Of a stretch of 64,000 bases of DNA, positions 9,848 to 20,705 are shown one piece after another (the first letter of the stretch is position 1; every line of letters begins with the position of its first letter). The notes under the pieces were generated by a model. That model was given only the letters and a program-made list of their open reading frames with translations, was not told the origin of the DNA and did not search any database. Source of the stretch: Lelliottia amnigena (GTDB taxonomy: Bacteria > Pseudomonadota > Gammaproteobacteria > Enterobacterales > Enterobacteriaceae). Location of the stretch: assembly GCA_900635465.1 (NCBI GenBank), contig LR134135.1, forward strand, positions 2,976,001 to 3,040,000. Direction: 5' to 3'. A program made the translations under genes and the position numbers.

Positions 9848-10704
9848 TACGGGTTACGCTTGTATTTGCTGAAGTCCGGCTGGCGTTTTTCATTAAACGC
9901 GTTGCGGCCTTCCTGACCCTCTTCGGTCATGTAGAACAGCATGGTCGCATTACCGGCCAGCTCCTGCAGACCCGCCTGACCATCGCAGTCGGCGTTCAGC
10001 GCGGCTTTCAGGCAACGCAGCGCCATTGGGCTGTTTTGCAGCATTTCACGACACCAGCGAACGGTCTCTTTTTCCAGATCGGCAATCGGCACAACGGTGT
10101 TGACCAGGCCCATATCCAGCGCTTCCTGGGCATTGTACTGACGGCACAGGAACCAGATTTCACGCGCTTTTTTCTGACCCACGATACGCGCCATGTACGA
10201 TGCGCCCCAGCCGCCGTCGAAAGAACCGACTTTAGGTCCGGTCTGGCCGAAAATCGCATTTTCAGCAGCGATAGTAAGGTCACACATCATGTGCAACACG
10301 TGACCGCCACCGATGGAGAAACCGGCCACCATCGCCACAACGGGTTTTGGACAGGTGCGGATCTGGCGCTGAAAGTCGAGCACGTTCAGGTGATGAGTAC
10401 CTGAATCATCCTGATATCCGCCGTAGTCGCCGCGAACTTTCTGATCGCCGCCGGCGCAGAAAGCTTTATCACCTTCGCCGGTCAGCACGATGACGCCGAT
10501 GTTGTCGTCGTAACGCGCGTCAGCCATCGCCTGAATCATCTCTTTAACGGTCAGCGGACGAAATGCATTACGCACCTGGGGACGATTAATGGTGATTTTA
10601 GCGATACCGTCGGCGGACTTATGATAACGAATGTCAGTGTAACCTTCGGAGCAGTCTTGCCATTCAACCGGTGCGTACAGCATTTGTTCATCAGGATAGA
10701 TCAT
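9847..10704 (-). CDS. menB: 1,4-Dihydroxy-2-naphthoyl-CoA synthase MenB
   Basis: Crotonase-fold enzyme that closes the second ring of the naphthoquinone, turning o-succinylbenzoyl-CoA into 1,4-dihydroxy-2-naphthoyl-CoA. The ATG at 10704 ([15 protein letters not shown]) gives 285 residues, the E. coli length; an upstream in-frame start at 10746 overlaps menH and is rejected. Conserved family segments [13 protein letters not shown] and [14 protein letters not shown] are intact. Its start overlaps the menH stop (ATGA). Confidence 0.97.
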   Translation of the reverse strand: MIYPDEQMLYAPVEWQDCSEGYTDIRYHKSADGIAKITINRPQVRNAFRPLTVKEMIQAMADARYDDNIGVIVLTGEGDKAFCAGGDQKVRGDYGGYQDDSGTHHLNVLDFQRQIRTCPKPVVAMVAGFSIGGGHVLHMMCDLTIAAENAIFGQTGPKVGSFDGGWGASYMARIVGQKKAREIWFLCRQYNAQEALDMGLVNTVVPIADLEKETVRWCREMLQNSPMALRCLKAALNADCDGQAGLQELAGNATMLFYMTEEGQEGRNAFNEKRQPDFSKYKRNP

Positions 10705-11477
10705 GAGTTGTCCTTTATTCGAAGACGCAGTATCTGTGCCAGACATGCAGCCACCGCAACGGGGTTTTCCCGATGGGCGTTGTGTCCGGCATTGGGAATC
10801 ACATGGCGTTGGGCATTCAGTTCAGACGCTATTGCGCCAAACTTGTCGTCGCGTTCGCCATACACATAATGGAACGGATAGTTGCGCGAGCGCAGAGCCG
10901 ATCGCAGATCGGGCTGGTGTGCAAGCGAGGTCGCCTGCAACATGGCACCGAGCGCCAAGCCGTTATTTTGACTGCGAAGCGTCACTAGCGCGTGACGCTC
11001 GGCGTCATTTAATGAGGCAAAAACCGGTTGGTGATACCAGTCCCTGAAGACGTTGTCTAAGGGTTCGCGCCGCAAGCGCTCCGCCCATTGGGCGTCCGAT
11101 TCCGCCCGCGCTTTGCGGGTCGGTTCATCAAGCAGCCCTGGGTGTCCGCCTTCAACGATCAGCCCCATCAGTCCCGCTGGCTGCTGGCAGGCGTGGTACA
11201 TCGCAATGCGGCCGCCGAGGGAATACCCCACCAGCCAAAATTTAAGTATGTTGTAACTAACTAGCGTTTTGGCGAGCAAATCGCTGACCTCGCCAAACCC
11301 CGTCACGGCAATGTTTGCGGAGTCACCGTGTCCGGGCAGATCGAGATGCAGTTGCGGATAATTGGGCAACTGCGCGCCCACATCCTGCCATTCCCGACTG
11401 TCACCGGAAAAACCGTGCAGAAAAATCAGCCAGGGAAAGCCCGGTTTTCCTGCGCGCGTTTTACCGGCCAACATCAT
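10701..11477 (-). CDS. menH: SHCHC synthase MenH
   Basis: Alpha/beta-hydrolase that eliminates pyruvate from SEPHCHC to give SHCHC in menaquinone synthesis. It has 258 residues (E. coli 252). The nucleophile elbow GYSLGGR places the catalytic serine at Ser86, the E. coli position; the catalytic histidine is in [10 protein letters not shown] near the C-terminus. It is embedded between menD and menB with 4-bp overlaps at both ends. Confidence 0.95.
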   Translation of the reverse strand: MMLAGKTRAGKPGFPWLIFLHGFSGDSREWQDVGAQLPNYPQLHLDLPGHGDSANIAVTGFGEVSDLLAKTLVSYNILKFWLVGYSLGGRIAMYHACQQPAGLMGLIVEGGHPGLLDEPTRKARAESDAQWAERLRREPLDNVFRDWYHQPVFASLNDAERHALVTLRSQNNGLALGAMLQATSLAHQPDLRSALRSRNYPFHYVYGERDDKFGAIASELNAQRHVIPNAGHNAHRENPVAVAACLAQILRLRIKDNS

Positions 11478-13144
11478 AGATGGCTCACCTGCGCGAGCAG
11501 AGTTTGCAGCGTTTGCGCGCCGTCAGACTCATTCACCACCAGCTCGATGAGCGTCGCACCCGGCTGTCGCCAGGCAGTGCTCATGGCATCGTCCAGTTCG
11601 GACCAGCTTTGTGGACGGTGATATTTGAGGCTGAACATCGCTGCCGCGTGCTCGAACTGCACATTTTGCGGCATCAGGTAGAAACGCTCGCGCTCACTTT
11701 GCGGCGTTGGCAGCAGAGAGAAAATTTGTCCGCCGTTATTGTTGACCACAATCAGCACGAACGGTGCCGACGCCTGGCGCAGCAAGGCCAGCGCATTGAG
11801 GTCGTATAACGCTGATAAATCGCCCACAATCGCAAGCGTTGGTTTGGTACTGGCGCGCTGAACGCCGGCGGCGGTGGAAATCAGCCCGTCGATACCGCTG
11901 GCACCACGGTTGCTGTAAACCGGGTATCCGGCTGGGAGCTGTGAAAACGCATCGATAAGGCGTACCACCAGGCTGTTTCCAACAAACAGCTGGCCCTGGT
12001 CGGGCAGATACTGGCGGATACGATGCGCCAGTTCCGCCTCGCCAAAATTCTCGCAGTGCTGCGTGGTGAGGCCCCACGCCTGGCGGGATAGCGCAGGGAT
12101 ATCCGTCGCCCAGGCTTGACGTTTTTCGGCAGGATGCTTTTCCAGCCAGTCGCTAATCGGACTGACCAGACGGCGTCCACGGTGATGCGCGGGATCGAGT
12201 CGCCCTTCCAGCGAGTCAACCAGCCAGTACTCTTCCGGCTCGCAGGTGGATTGCCATTGCAACACACGTTTTCCGGTGAGGCTTGCGCCCAACTGAATCA
12301 CAATTTGCGCCCGTGCAAGTTCGGTGACCGCTTTTGCGTTGCCCAGCCATAAATCTGCACACGGCAGCGGCTGACCGGTTTGCGAAAGCACATCGCCAAT
12401 CAGCGGCCAGCCCAGCGTTTTGGCCCATTCAGCGACCTGTTTGCCCTCAGCGGCGCTCATACGCCCGGCGAGGATCACGCCGCGCTTCTGCCGCCAGTGG
12501 AACCAGTCGCGCTGCTGCGCGCTTTCCAGATGCGTTTGCGCGCGCAGCCACGGCTTGTCGCTTTGCCACCAGTCGCCCAGGGTTTGCTGCCATTCAACGC
12601 CGGTATCGTTCAGTTCGCCGTAAAGCGGTTCAGCGAACGGGCAGTTGATGTGCAGCGCCCCGTGACGCAGTGCGCCCATGGCATGGTCAAGCGTTGAAAC
12701 CAACCAACTGGCAGGAATATCCTGAGTGGGACGTGGCAACGAGAGCGCCTCGGCAGGATGCGAGGCAAAGATACCGGGCTGACGAATCGCCTGATTGGCG
12801 CCGCAGTCGATCAGCTCAGGCGGTCGGTCAGCGGTGAGCAGCACCAGCTTTTCGCCCGTTAATCCCGCTTCAATCAGCGCCGGATAGAGATTCGCGACCG
12901 CCGTACCGGACGTGACAATCACCGCCACGGGCGCTTTACTGACTTTCGCCAGCCCCAGAGCCAGATGACCCAGGCCACGCTCATCAAAATGGGTGTGATG
13001 AATAAATGCGCGGTTTTCCGCTGCAGCAAGCGTCAGCGGCGTGGAGCGTGAGCCCGGCGCAATACACACATGCCTGACGCCATGGCGAGTCAGGGCTTCA
13101 AGAATGACCGCCGCCCAGCGTCGGTTAAAAGAACTTACTGACAT
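11474..13144 (-). CDS. menD: SEPHCHC synthase MenD (thiamine diphosphate enzyme)
   Basis: Thiamine-diphosphate enzyme that joins 2-oxoglutarate and isochorismate to make SEPHCHC, the first committed menaquinone step. The ATG at 13144 ([13 protein letters not shown]) gives 556 residues as in E. coli; an in-frame start 18 bp upstream is less likely. Recognisable features are the N-terminal glutamate segment ([13 protein letters not shown]), [10 protein letters not shown], and the C-terminal cofactor region with [12 protein letters not shown] and NNNGGQIF. menF ends 88 bp upstream, so the two genes are probably co-transcribed. Confidence 0.96.
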   Translation of the reverse strand: MSVSSFNRRWAAVILEALTRHGVRHVCIAPGSRSTPLTLAAAENRAFIHHTHFDERGLGHLALGLAKVSKAPVAVIVTSGTAVANLYPALIEAGLTGEKLVLLTADRPPELIDCGANQAIRQPGIFASHPAEALSLPRPTQDIPASWLVSTLDHAMGALRHGALHINCPFAEPLYGELNDTGVEWQQTLGDWWQSDKPWLRAQTHLESAQQRDWFHWRQKRGVILAGRMSAAEGKQVAEWAKTLGWPLIGDVLSQTGQPLPCADLWLGNAKAVTELARAQIVIQLGASLTGKRVLQWQSTCEPEEYWLVDSLEGRLDPAHHRGRRLVSPISDWLEKHPAEKRQAWATDIPALSRQAWGLTTQHCENFGEAELAHRIRQYLPDQGQLFVGNSLVVRLIDAFSQLPAGYPVYSNRGASGIDGLISTAAGVQRASTKPTLAIVGDLSALYDLNALALLRQASAPFVLIVVNNNGGQIFSLLPTPQSERERFYLMPQNVQFEHAAAMFSLKYHRPQSWSELDDAMSTAWRQPGATLIELVVNESDGAQTLQTLLAQVSHL

Positions 13145-13232
13145 GAAATTGTCCGGTATCAATATTAGGGCACAGTATAAATAATAGAGACAGATTGAAT
13201 TTTGATATGAATCGGGAATGTGCGACTCAGTA

Positions 13233-14528
13233 TTAATCCATAAGGAGCAATGTTCTCAGCCCTGCGGCTTTATTTTCTATCTCCTGCCACTCTTCTTCGG
13301 GAACGGATCCGCTAACAATCCCCGCTCCCGCATAGAGTCTTACCGCGGTGTCACTCACGCGCGCACAGCGCAAAGTGACGCAGAATTCGCTTTGCTCCGG
13401 TGAAAGATAACCCGCAGAGCCGGCGTACCACTCGCGCTCAAAGGGTTCTTTGCGCTGAATAAAGGCGCGCGCGGGGTCGCGGGGTAATCCTGCGACAGCA
13501 GCGGTTGGCTGCAATAAACGCAGGCATTGTTCATCATCGGCGGTTTTCAGTTCCGTCCAGATACACCGGCGCAAATGCTGCACCTTTCGCAGACGCACAA
13601 TTTGTGCCGGAAGCACCTCAAGCGCCTGAGTATGATGCTGTAAACGCTGGCAAATATCTTCTACAACCAACATATTTTCGCGCTGATTTTTGTCGTCGTT
13701 TAGCAGCCATTCACCCAAACGATGACTCTGCGCGTCGTCAGCATGGCTGGCAACCGTTCCGGCAAGCGCTTCGGTGCGCAGACGTTTGCCACGTCGCCGC
13801 CACAGTCGCTCCGGGGATGAGCCCATAAAGGCGTTCTGCGCATCAAACATCATGCAGAAATGGTAACAGTTATGATTGATACGACGGCTGGCCGCCATCA
13901 GTGCAATGGCCGTGACGCGTTGGTCAAACTGCAAATCGGTTGCACGCGCCAGTACCACCTTTTCAAATTCACCGCGTGCAATGGCATCCGTCGCCTGCGA
14001 AACCAAACTCAACCATTCTGGCCGTGCGGGCAGATGCGTTTCGCGCACGATGTGCGATGAGAGCGTGGTTATCGGCCTGATAGCCTGGAGTTGCTGCAAA
14101 AAAACGAGGGCACACCGGGCATCGTCTTGCAAAGACACCTCGCTCGACAGAGTGAGCCGTAAAGTCGCCGCCCCGCCCGTACGCCGCCATAGCAGGCGCG
14201 GCAAAAATAAATGGCTCTGTCCGGAGGTAAAGGCGTTAAGACCGCAAATGCGGGTATCGGGGGAGGCGTGGCCGTCACTTAAAAACTGGCGAGCGGCCGA
14301 CAGCGTTGAAAAGAATTCTGCTACGCCAAGCGCAGCCATCTCTTCATCGCCGCTGCGTTGTTGCCAGTAAAACTGCGGATAGGCGATCTGCGCACCTAGC
14401 CAGGCAAGAGGATCAAACGCATCGTTTAAGGGGAAGGAGACGTCGAAGTGACGCAGACCGGGCGTGGCTGGAATATCTTGTTGCAGAAAGTCGCCAAGAC
14501 GTTCCAGCGCGATGGAAATCGAGTGCAC
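13233..14528 (-). CDS. menF: Isochorismate synthase MenF
   Basis: Chorismate-utilising enzyme that makes isochorismate for menaquinone. It has 431 residues, identical in length to E. coli MenF. The conserved C-terminal catalytic domain is visible with [41 protein letters not shown] and [11 protein letters not shown]. First gene of the menaquinone operon, with a likely sigma-70 promoter close upstream. The N-terminal 150 residues are more diverged from E. coli, as is usual for this family. Confidence 0.95.
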   Translation of the reverse strand: MHSISIALERLGDFLQQDIPATPGLRHFDVSFPLNDAFDPLAWLGAQIAYPQFYWQQRSGDEEMAALGVAEFFSTLSAARQFLSDGHASPDTRICGLNAFTSGQSHLFLPRLLWRRTGGAATLRLTLSSEVSLQDDARCALVFLQQLQAIRPITTLSSHIVRETHLPARPEWLSLVSQATDAIARGEFEKVVLARATDLQFDQRVTAIALMAASRRINHNCYHFCMMFDAQNAFMGSSPERLWRRRGKRLRTEALAGTVASHADDAQSHRLGEWLLNDDKNQRENMLVVEDICQRLQHHTQALEVLPAQIVRLRKVQHLRRCIWTELKTADDEQCLRLLQPTAAVAGLPRDPARAFIQRKEPFEREWYAGSAGYLSPEQSEFCVTLRCARVSDTAVRLYAGAGIVSGSVPEEEWQEIENKAAGLRTLLLMD

Positions 14529-14556
14529 GCGGTTCTCCCCTCTATAAAAACCTCAT

Positions 14557-14562
14557 ATTATA
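14557..14562 (-). promoter_or_regulatory. Likely -10 element of the menF promoter
   Basis: On the minus strand the sequence reads CCCCGTATAATATGAGG, a perfect TATAAT 28 bp before the menF start. The -35 region is T-rich but without a clear TTGACA. A hairpin (GGGTACTG at 14565-14572 with CAGTACCC at 14584-14591) that may terminate elaB overlaps the -35 area. Confidence 0.5.
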
Positions 14563-14564
14563 CG

Positions 14565-14591
14565 GGGTACTGGCAATAAAAAGCAGTACCC
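14565..14591 (-). terminator. Hairpin between elaB and menF
   Basis: GGGTACTG (14565-14572) and CAGTACCC (14584-14591) are an 8-bp perfect inverted repeat 35 bp downstream of the elaB stop. It lacks a long T tract in the minus direction, so it may terminate elaB only weakly or may tune menF transcription. Confidence 0.45.
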
Positions 14592-14626
14592 ACGTATAGG
14601 GAGGGGTCAACCGTTCGTGCGTAATA

Positions 14627-14932
14627 TTAGCGGCGGGCGAGCAACAGCCCCAGAACCAGACCCGCAGCGGCGCCTACGCCAATGCCTTGCCACGGTTTTT
14701 CATGCACATAGTCATCCGCACGATAAACCGCTTTTTTGGCGCGATAATAATAATTATCGGACGCATGACTCACGCGATTTTTCACGTCCTCCAGCGCCTG
14801 TTCGGCACGGGCTTTAAGCTCAATGTATTTTTGATCGGCCGGATCGCCCGAAGAACGCAGCACTTCTTCCAGCGTCTCGCTTAGCAGCGCCAGATCGTCA
14901 TCGATACGGGTATCCCAGGATTGAAATGACAT
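14627..14932 (-). CDS. elaB: Membrane-anchored ribosome-binding protein ElaB
   Basis: Small DUF883-family protein with one C-terminal membrane segment. In E. coli, ElaB is a tail-anchored inner-membrane protein that associates with ribosomes and is linked to stationary phase. The ATG at 14932 gives MSFQSWDTRIDDDL and 101 residues, the E. coli length; a start 12 bp upstream adds four unsupported residues. The body is a charged helix (ELKARAEQALEDVKNRVS) followed by GIGVGAAAGLVLGLLLARR, a hydrophobic anchor with a double-arginine end. Confidence 0.93.
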   Translation of the reverse strand: MSFQSWDTRIDDDLALLSETLEEVLRSSGDPADQKYIELKARAEQALEDVKNRVSHASDNYYYRAKKAVYRADDYVHEKPWQGIGVGAAAGLVLGLLLARR

Positions 14933-14982
14933 AGTTTTCTCCATATGAGTGCATTAGTTCGGTAACTATAGACAACGACAAC

Positions 14983-15447
14983 TCATTGCGCCTGTTTCGT
15001 TTCTCTCGCCATGCCGACGTGCGGAATGCCATCTTCGTCGTAAACTTGCGTGACAGGTGCAAATCCAAAGTGGGCATAGAAAGGCTGGAGATGAGCCTGC
15101 GCACCGAGGTATAACGCCTTGTCAGGCCACTGTTTTTCGCATGCTGAGAGCGTTTGTTCCATCAACGCATAACCCAGTTTTTCGCCGCGCGCTTTGCTGC
15201 TGATAATCACGCGGCCAATCACCACCGGCTCAACGTCCTCGTCACTTTTCAGAATCCTCGCATACGCCACCAGCGCGTTATCCTTCCAGCCGAGAATATG
15301 GCGGTTCTCGCCGATCAGGTCATCGCCGTCAATATCCTGATACGGACAGGTCTGTTCGACGACAAACACTTCACAGCGCAATTTGAGGACGCCATACAGG
15401 ACCGGGACGGTCAGCTCGCTGTGATGTAAATCTTGCCACTGAATCAT
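14983..15447 (-). CDS. elaA: GNAT family acetyltransferase ElaA
   Basis: Predicted GCN5-related N-acetyltransferase, substrate unknown. The ATG at 15447 ([12 protein letters not shown]) gives 154 residues against 153 in E. coli ElaA. Conserved stretches [19 protein letters not shown] and [18 protein letters not shown] include the acetyl-CoA-binding loop. It is divergent from rbn with a 71-bp gap holding both promoters. Confidence 0.92.
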   Translation of the reverse strand: MIQWQDLHHSELTVPVLYGVLKLRCEVFVVEQTCPYQDIDGDDLIGENRHILGWKDNALVAYARILKSDEDVEPVVIGRVIISSKARGEKLGYALMEQTLSACEKQWPDKALYLGAQAHLQPFYAHFGFAPVTQVYDEDGIPHVGMARETKQAQ

Positions 15448-15518
15448 GTCAGGCTCCTTATTGGGTATCATCCCGTTATACTAAACACTTTCTCGTTAGC
15501 AAAGAGTCTGATGGCGTT

Positions 15519-16436
15519 ATGGAACTGATTTTTCTCGGCACGTCTGCGGGCGTGCCAACCCGCTCGCGAAACGTGACGGCAATACTGCTGGATTTGCAGC
15601 ATCCCACGCGCGCTGGCCTGTGGCTTTTTGATTGCGGTGAAGGGACACAGCATCAGCTGTTACATACGCCTTATCATCCCGGTAAGCTCGATAAAATTTT
15701 TATCACCCATTTGCATGGCGATCACGTGTTTGGTTTGCCTGGATTGTTATGCAGCCGCTCAATGGCCGGAAACGTCAATCCGCTGACCCTCTACGGCCCT
15801 GCGGGGATTCGCGAGTTTACAGAAACCGCGTTGCGTTTGAGCGGTTCATGGACTGATTACCCGCTTGAGATCGTTGAAGTGAACGAAGGCGTGGTGTTTG
15901 AAGATGAGCATTATACCGTGACCGCAGGCGCGCTAAATCACCCAGTGGAATGCTACGGGTATCGCATTGAAGAGCACGACAAACCCGGGGCGCTGGATGC
16001 CGCAGCGCTGATCGCCGATGGCGTAAAGCCTGGTCCGCTTTTCCAGCGGCTGAAGCACGGCGACATGGTGACACTGGAGGACGGGCGTATTGTGAACGGT
16101 CAGGATTATCTTTCCGCGCCACAGCCGGGTAAAACGCTGGTGATTTTTGGTGATACGGCCCCCTGCCCTGCGGCGCTTGCGCTGGCCAGACATGCTGATG
16201 TGATCGTCCATGAAGCGACGCTCGAAGCGGCGATGGAGGAGAAGGCAAACCGTCGCGGTCACAGCTCCACGCGTCAGGCCGCTCAGCTTGCCCGAGACGC
16301 CTCTGCGGGTAAACTGCTCGTCACGCATGTCAGTTCGCGCTACGACGCACAGGGTTGCGAATTATTGCTGAAAGAGTGCCAGGAGGTGTTCCCGGAATGC
16401 GAACTGGCGCAAGATTTCATGCAGGTTTACGTTTAG
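15519..16436 (+). CDS. rbn: Ribonuclease BN / RNase Z
   Basis: Metallo-beta-lactamase-fold ribonuclease that processes tRNA 3' ends (also called ElaC). It has 305 residues, identical in length to E. coli Rbn. The zinc motif HLHGDH places ligands at His64, His66, Asp68 and His69; later ligands are in FGDTAP and HVSSRY. It begins [18 protein letters not shown]. Followed after 64 bp by cheV, which has its own promoter. Confidence 0.96.
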   Translation: MELIFLGTSAGVPTRSRNVTAILLDLQHPTRAGLWLFDCGEGTQHQLLHTPYHPGKLDKIFITHLHGDHVFGLPGLLCSRSMAGNVNPLTLYGPAGIREFTETALRLSGSWTDYPLEIVEVNEGVVFEDEHYTVTAGALNHPVECYGYRIEEHDKPGALDAAALIADGVKPGPLFQRLKHGDMVTLEDGRIVNGQDYLSAPQPGKTLVIFGDTAPCPAALALARHADVIVHEATLEAAMEEKANRRGHSSTRQAAQLARDASAGKLLVTHVSSRYDAQGCELLLKECQEVFPECELAQDFMQVYV

Positions 16437-16439
16437 CCC

Positions 16440-16466
16440 TTCACTTTTCCCTCTGCGTGCCGATAA
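16440..16466 (+). promoter_or_regulatory. Putative sigma-28 (FliA) promoter of cheV
   Basis: A perfect FliA -10 box GCCGATAA lies at 16459-16466. The expected -35 position, 11 bp away, holds TTCACTTT (5 of 8 matches to TAAAGTTT). Transcription would start near 16473, giving a leader of about 28 nt with a GAGGG ribosome-binding site before ATG 16501. This fits a class-3 flagellar/chemotaxis gene. Confidence 0.65.
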
Positions 16467-16500
16467 CGATTAAAAGGCAAGCATCTCACTTGAGGGTAGA

Positions 16501-17496
16501 ATGGATAATTTCCAGAAAGATATTGATGACAGGGCGAATCTCACCCTGTCAAACCGATTCGAACTTTTACTGTTCCGTCTTGGTACGTCGTTGAATGAAA
16601 ATAAGTCTGAGCTGTTTGGCATTAACGTTTTCAAACTGCGCGAAATTGTTCCTATGCCTGAATTCACTAAACCTGCGGGCATGAAATCGCCGCTGATGGG
16701 AATGGTGAATATTCGCGATCAGGTGATTCCAGTTATCGATTTGGCGGCCGTGGCGGGTTGTAAACCGGCTACCGGACTGAATATTCTGCTCATTACCGAA
16801 TACGCGCGCAGCGTGCAGGCGTTTGCTGTGGAATCCGTTGAGAACATTATGCGTCTCGACTGGAAACAAGTTCATGCTGCAACGGCCGTCAGCGGCCGCT
16901 ACATCACCAGCATCGCGTGTCTTGATGAAAATACGGATACGAACGATCTGGCAATGGTGCTCGACGTTGAGCAGATCCTGTATGACATCACGCCATCCAA
17001 TCACGATCTGCATGCAACTAACCTGAATACAACCAAATTCAATATCAAGCCAGGCGCTGTGGCAATTGTTGCGGAAGATTCGAAAGTCGCGCGTTCTATG
17101 CTGGAAAAAGGGCTGGAAGCGATGAACATTCCTGCCGAAATGCACATCACTGGTAAAGAAGCGTGGGAAAAAATTGGCGTACTGGCCGCGCAAGCGCAGG
17201 CAGAAGGCGTCCCGATCACCGATAAAATTTCACTGGTCTTAACCGACCTTGAGATGCCGGAGATGGATGGTTTCACGCTGACGCGCAAAATCAAAACCGA
17301 TGAAATTCTCAAACACATCCCGGTGGTGATCCACTCTTCCCTTTCTGGAAACGCCAACGAAGATCATATTCGTAAGGTAAAAGCAGATGGCTATGTGGCT
17401 AAGTTCGAACTGAACGAACTGTCCGCAGTGATTGAAGAAGTGCTGGATCGTTCCGCGAAGAAAATTGACGGTCCGCTGATTAGCCGTCGCGGCTGA
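16501..17496 (+). CDS. cheV: Chemotaxis coupling/response-regulator protein CheV
   Basis: CheW-like coupling protein fused to a receiver domain, linking chemoreceptors to CheA. It has 331 residues. The CheW domain spans about residues 15-165 (GMVNIRDQVIPVID at 67-80). The receiver domain spans about 185-320, with acidic residues Glu192-Asp193, the phosphorylatable Asp249 in LTDLEMPEMDG, and lysine near residue 310 (YVAKFELNEL). CheV is present in Salmonella and other motile enterobacteria but absent from E. coli K-12. It lies between rbn and the convergent nuoN. Confidence 0.94.
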   Translation: MDNFQKDIDDRANLTLSNRFELLLFRLGTSLNENKSELFGINVFKLREIVPMPEFTKPAGMKSPLMGMVNIRDQVIPVIDLAAVAGCKPATGLNILLITEYARSVQAFAVESVENIMRLDWKQVHAATAVSGRYITSIACLDENTDTNDLAMVLDVEQILYDITPSNHDLHATNLNTTKFNIKPGAVAIVAEDSKVARSMLEKGLEAMNIPAEMHITGKEAWEKIGVLAAQAQAEGVPITDKISLVLTDLEMPEMDGFTLTRKIKTDEILKHIPVVIHSSLSGNANEDHIRKVKADGYVAKFELNELSAVIEEVLDRSAKKIDGPLISRRG

Positions 17497-17525
17497 GTTG
17501 CGGTACGGGCTGATGCCCAAACCGC

Positions 17526-17551
17526 GCCCCTCTCCTACAGAGCAAAGGGGC
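17526..17551. repeat. GC-rich palindromic repeat after cheV
   Basis: GCCCCT (17526-17531) and AGGGGC (17546-17551) enclose CTCCTACAGAGCAA. It resembles the other CCCTCTCC/GGAGAGGG-type palindromes at 54359-54379, 56613-56633 and 61726-61761. Confidence 0.4.
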
Positions 17552-17558
17552 AAACCAT

Positions 17559-17587
17559 AAAAAAACCCGCCGAAGCGGGTTTTTTTG
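17559..17587. terminator. Bidirectional terminator between cheV and nuoN
   Basis: AACCCGC-CGAA-GCGGGTT with an A run before and a T run after (17559-17587). It can terminate cheV on the plus strand and the nuo operon on the minus strand. Confidence 0.88.
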
Positions 17588-17600
17588 TTTCATGCATTGC

Positions 17601-19058
17601 TTACATCAACGGCATCGCGTGCTGCACGAGCGTGATCAGCGGTTGCGGATAGATACCGAAGATCAGCACCAGCAGTGCAGAAATCAGCACCACAATACCG
17701 CCCGCACTGTACTGCCAGTTGGTTGGCGCATCGCGGTTAAGCTGTTGCGGCGCGCTCAGATACAAGCTGACCGCTACACGCAGGTAGTAGTACAAACCAA
17801 TTGCGGAACCGATAACTACCGCAGCGGTCAGCCACCACAGACCAGCCTGTACACCGACTGCCAGCACGTAGAATTTACCGATAAAGCCCAGCGTCATCGG
17901 AATACCGGCCAGAGACAGCATCATGACGGTCATAACCGCAGACAGAATCGGACGGTGCCAGAACAGACCACGGTAGGAGAACAGTGAATCAGCATCCGGG
18001 CCACGGTAAGGGCTGGACATCAGGCTGACCACACCGAACGCGCCGAGGCTGCTGAACAGGTAACCTGCCAGATAAACACCAACCGTTTCCATTGACATTG
18101 AACCGTTCTGCAACGCAATCAATGCCACCATCAGGTAGCCCAGATGGGAGATAGAGGAGTAGCCGAGCAGACGCTTGATATTAGTCTGGCTCAGCGCCAT
18201 CAGGTTACCGAAGATGATGGAAGCGAAAGCAATCACGCCCAGCACCACACGTACGGCTTCACTGTCACCCACTGGAGCGTACAGGAACAGACGCATCACC
18301 ACGCTGAAGATAGCGATTTTGCTCGCCGTCGCCAGGAAGGTGGAAACCGGAGCCGGTGCGCCCTGGTATACGTCTGGCGTCCACAGGTGGAACGGAACCA
18401 GAGAAAGCTTGAAGCCAAGACCCACGATCATCATGCCCAGACCCGCCAGCAGCAGCGGTTCATGCAGCATGTTGTCGCCAAGACTCTTGCCCAGTGCGAC
18501 GAAAGAAAGATTACCGGACTGTGCGTACAGCAGCGCAATACCAAACAGCAGGAAGGACGAGGCCGCAGCAGACAGAATCGTATACTTGATACTCGCTTCC
18601 AGAGAGCGCTTTTGACGGTACGCATAGCCAATCAGGCCAAACAGCGGCAGAGAGATCAGCTCAATACCGAGGAACAGCGCCGCCAGATGGTTGGCGTTTG
18701 CCAGCAGAATCCCACCCAGTGAGGCGATCAGGACCAGCAGATAAAACTCTTCTTTGTTGTCGTAATAGCCTTCGAGCCACGGGTACGCAAAAGTACAGGT
18801 TGCCAGGCTCGCCAGAAGCACCAGCCCGGTGTACAGCATGGCAAAGCCGTCAACACGCATCAGCGGGGTGATATCCATAGCGCCCACCTGGCCGACAAAC
18901 CAGAGGGAAACTAACGCAGCGTTCAGACCCAGAACCGACAGCGTGGCATTCAGGAAGTGATTGCGTCGCCACGCAATGGAGAGCATCACAACCACCACCG
19001 TCAATCCGACGATCAGCAGCGGTAGCAGCGCGATCAGTTGTTGTGGAGTTATTGTCAT
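17601..19058 (-). CDS. nuoN: NADH-quinone oxidoreductase subunit N
   Basis: Antiporter-like, proton-pumping membrane subunit of respiratory complex I. It has 485 residues, the E. coli length, and is almost entirely hydrophobic (about 14 membrane helices). Family signatures such as [18 protein letters not shown] and [14 protein letters not shown] are intact. It is the last gene of the nuoA-N operon, 6 bp after nuoM, and is followed by a bidirectional terminator. No frame break. Confidence 0.97.
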   Translation of the reverse strand: MTITPQQLIALLPLLIVGLTVVVVMLSIAWRRNHFLNATLSVLGLNAALVSLWFVGQVGAMDITPLMRVDGFAMLYTGLVLLASLATCTFAYPWLEGYYDNKEEFYLLVLIASLGGILLANANHLAALFLGIELISLPLFGLIGYAYRQKRSLEASIKYTILSAAASSFLLFGIALLYAQSGNLSFVALGKSLGDNMLHEPLLLAGLGMMIVGLGFKLSLVPFHLWTPDVYQGAPAPVSTFLATASKIAIFSVVMRLFLYAPVGDSEAVRVVLGVIAFASIIFGNLMALSQTNIKRLLGYSSISHLGYLMVALIALQNGSMSMETVGVYLAGYLFSSLGAFGVVSLMSSPYRGPDADSLFSYRGLFWHRPILSAVMTVMMLSLAGIPMTLGFIGKFYVLAVGVQAGLWWLTAAVVIGSAIGLYYYLRVAVSLYLSAPQQLNRDAPTNWQYSAGGIVVLISALLVLIFGIYPQPLITLVQHAMPLM

Positions 19059-19064
19059 GGCGAT

Positions 19065-20594
19065 TTACGGCCTTGTAGTAGAAGCAGAATTAACAAACCA
19101 CTGCTGGATGTTACCCATCGCGGAATGCGAAGTATCCAGAATTGGCTGCGGATATAAGCCCAGCAGCACCAGCAGTACGACCAGTAACAGAACGATGGAC
19201 AGCTCGCGCAGCGACATCCCCGGCAGCTCTTGCGCCGCGATTTCACTCTTCGCTTTACCGAAGTAAGCGCGGTGCAGCATCGCCAGCGAGTACACGGACG
19301 CGAAGACCAGGCCGAAAGTGGAGACAACAGTAATAACCGGAACCACTTTGAAGCTGCCGAACAGAATCATGAATTCGCCGACAAAGTTACCGGTGCCCGG
19401 CATACCCAGCGTCGCAACCGCGAAGAACATGGACAGCGCTGGCAACCATTTAATTTTGCTCCACAGACCGCCCATCATGCGCATGTCGCGGGTATGCAGA
19501 CGTTCGTACAGCTGACCGCACAGAATGAACAGACCTGCCGCAGACAAACCGTGCGCGATCATTTGGATAACCGCCCCCTGGTACGCAAGCTGGCTGCCGG
19601 TGTAGATCGCAATCAGTACGAAGCCCATGTGGGAAACGGAGGTGTACGCGATAAGACGTTTGATGTCGTACTGCGTGAAAGCCATCCATGCGCCGTAGAA
19701 GATACCGATAACACCCAGCCACATCGCGATCGGGGCGAACTCAGCAGAAGCGTTCGGGAACAGCGGCAGTGCGAAACGCAGCAGACCGTAGGCCGCGGTT
19801 TTCAGCAAAATCCCCGCCAGGTCAACAGAACCCGCCGTTGGTGCCTGGGAGTGTGCATCTGGCAGCCAACCGTGCAGCGGAACAACCGGCATTTTCACCG
19901 CAAACGCGATGAAGAAACCGAGCATCAGCAGATATTCAACACCGTGCGACATTGGCGTTTTCAGCAACTCTTCATAGTTGAAGGTCCAGACGCCGGTCGC
20001 ATTGTGATGCACAAAGACCAGTCCCAGGATCGCAATCAACATCACCAGACCACTCGCCTGGGTGTAGATGAAGAACTTGGTTGCCGCCGTGATACGCGTT
20101 TTACCGTCGGATGCCTTGTGGCCCCACAGCGCGATCAGGAAGTACATCGGCACCAGCATCATTTCCCAGAAGAAGAAGAACAGGAACATGTCGATGGCCA
20201 GGAACACGCCGATGACGCCGCCCAAAATCCACATCAGGTTCAGGTGGAAAAAGCCCTGGTATTTTTCGATTTCTCGCCAGGAGCACAGTACCGCCAGAAC
20301 ACCGAGCAGACCCGTCAGCACCACCATCAGCAGCGACAGACCGTCGATTGCCAAATGGATTGTGATGCCAAAACGTGGGATCCACGGCAGGATAAATTCA
20401 GATTGCCACTGCGGAAGGCCCGCAGACTGGGTCAAAGAATAGCCGCCCTGCAACCAAAGTTGCAGGCCAAGCAGAAACGTCAATCCCATGGTGATCAGCG
20501 CAATCCAGCGCGGCATCTTCACGCCAAAGCGTTCAGTCTGCCAGCACAGGAATCCACCAATGAAGGGAATTAATATCAACCAAGGCAATAACAT
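19065..20594 (-). CDS. nuoM: NADH-quinone oxidoreductase subunit M
   Basis: Antiporter-like proton-pumping subunit of complex I, 509 residues as in E. coli. Conserved features include EMMLVPMYFLIALWG near residues 144-158, with the glutamate needed for proton transfer, KMPVVPLHGWLPDAHSQAPT, and IAYTSVSHMGFVL. No frame break. It is separated from nuoL by 152 bp containing a stable inverted repeat. Confidence 0.97.
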   Translation of the reverse strand: MLLPWLILIPFIGGFLCWQTERFGVKMPRWIALITMGLTFLLGLQLWLQGGYSLTQSAGLPQWQSEFILPWIPRFGITIHLAIDGLSLLMVVLTGLLGVLAVLCSWREIEKYQGFFHLNLMWILGGVIGVFLAIDMFLFFFFWEMMLVPMYFLIALWGHKASDGKTRITAATKFFIYTQASGLVMLIAILGLVFVHHNATGVWTFNYEELLKTPMSHGVEYLLMLGFFIAFAVKMPVVPLHGWLPDAHSQAPTAGSVDLAGILLKTAAYGLLRFALPLFPNASAEFAPIAMWLGVIGIFYGAWMAFTQYDIKRLIAYTSVSHMGFVLIAIYTGSQLAYQGAVIQMIAHGLSAAGLFILCGQLYERLHTRDMRMMGGLWSKIKWLPALSMFFAVATLGMPGTGNFVGEFMILFGSFKVVPVITVVSTFGLVFASVYSLAMLHRAYFGKAKSEIAAQELPGMSLRELSIVLLLVVLLVLLGLYPQPILDTSHSAMGNIQQWFVNSASTTRP

Positions 20595-20705
20595 AGCTAA
20601 GTATGTCCCTTATTTTTACTCCTGCCCAGGCTGTTTCGTTCGTCATACTCAACGTCGAAAAGCCTGTACTTCAGGAAAGTAATCTAAATGTATTCTTAGT
20701 TCACA

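Noticed and set aside
19230..20573. A 447-codon open frame on the plus strand opposite nuoM
   Set aside because: Shadow of nuoM; its composition (many His, Gln, Arg) is typical of antisense frames.
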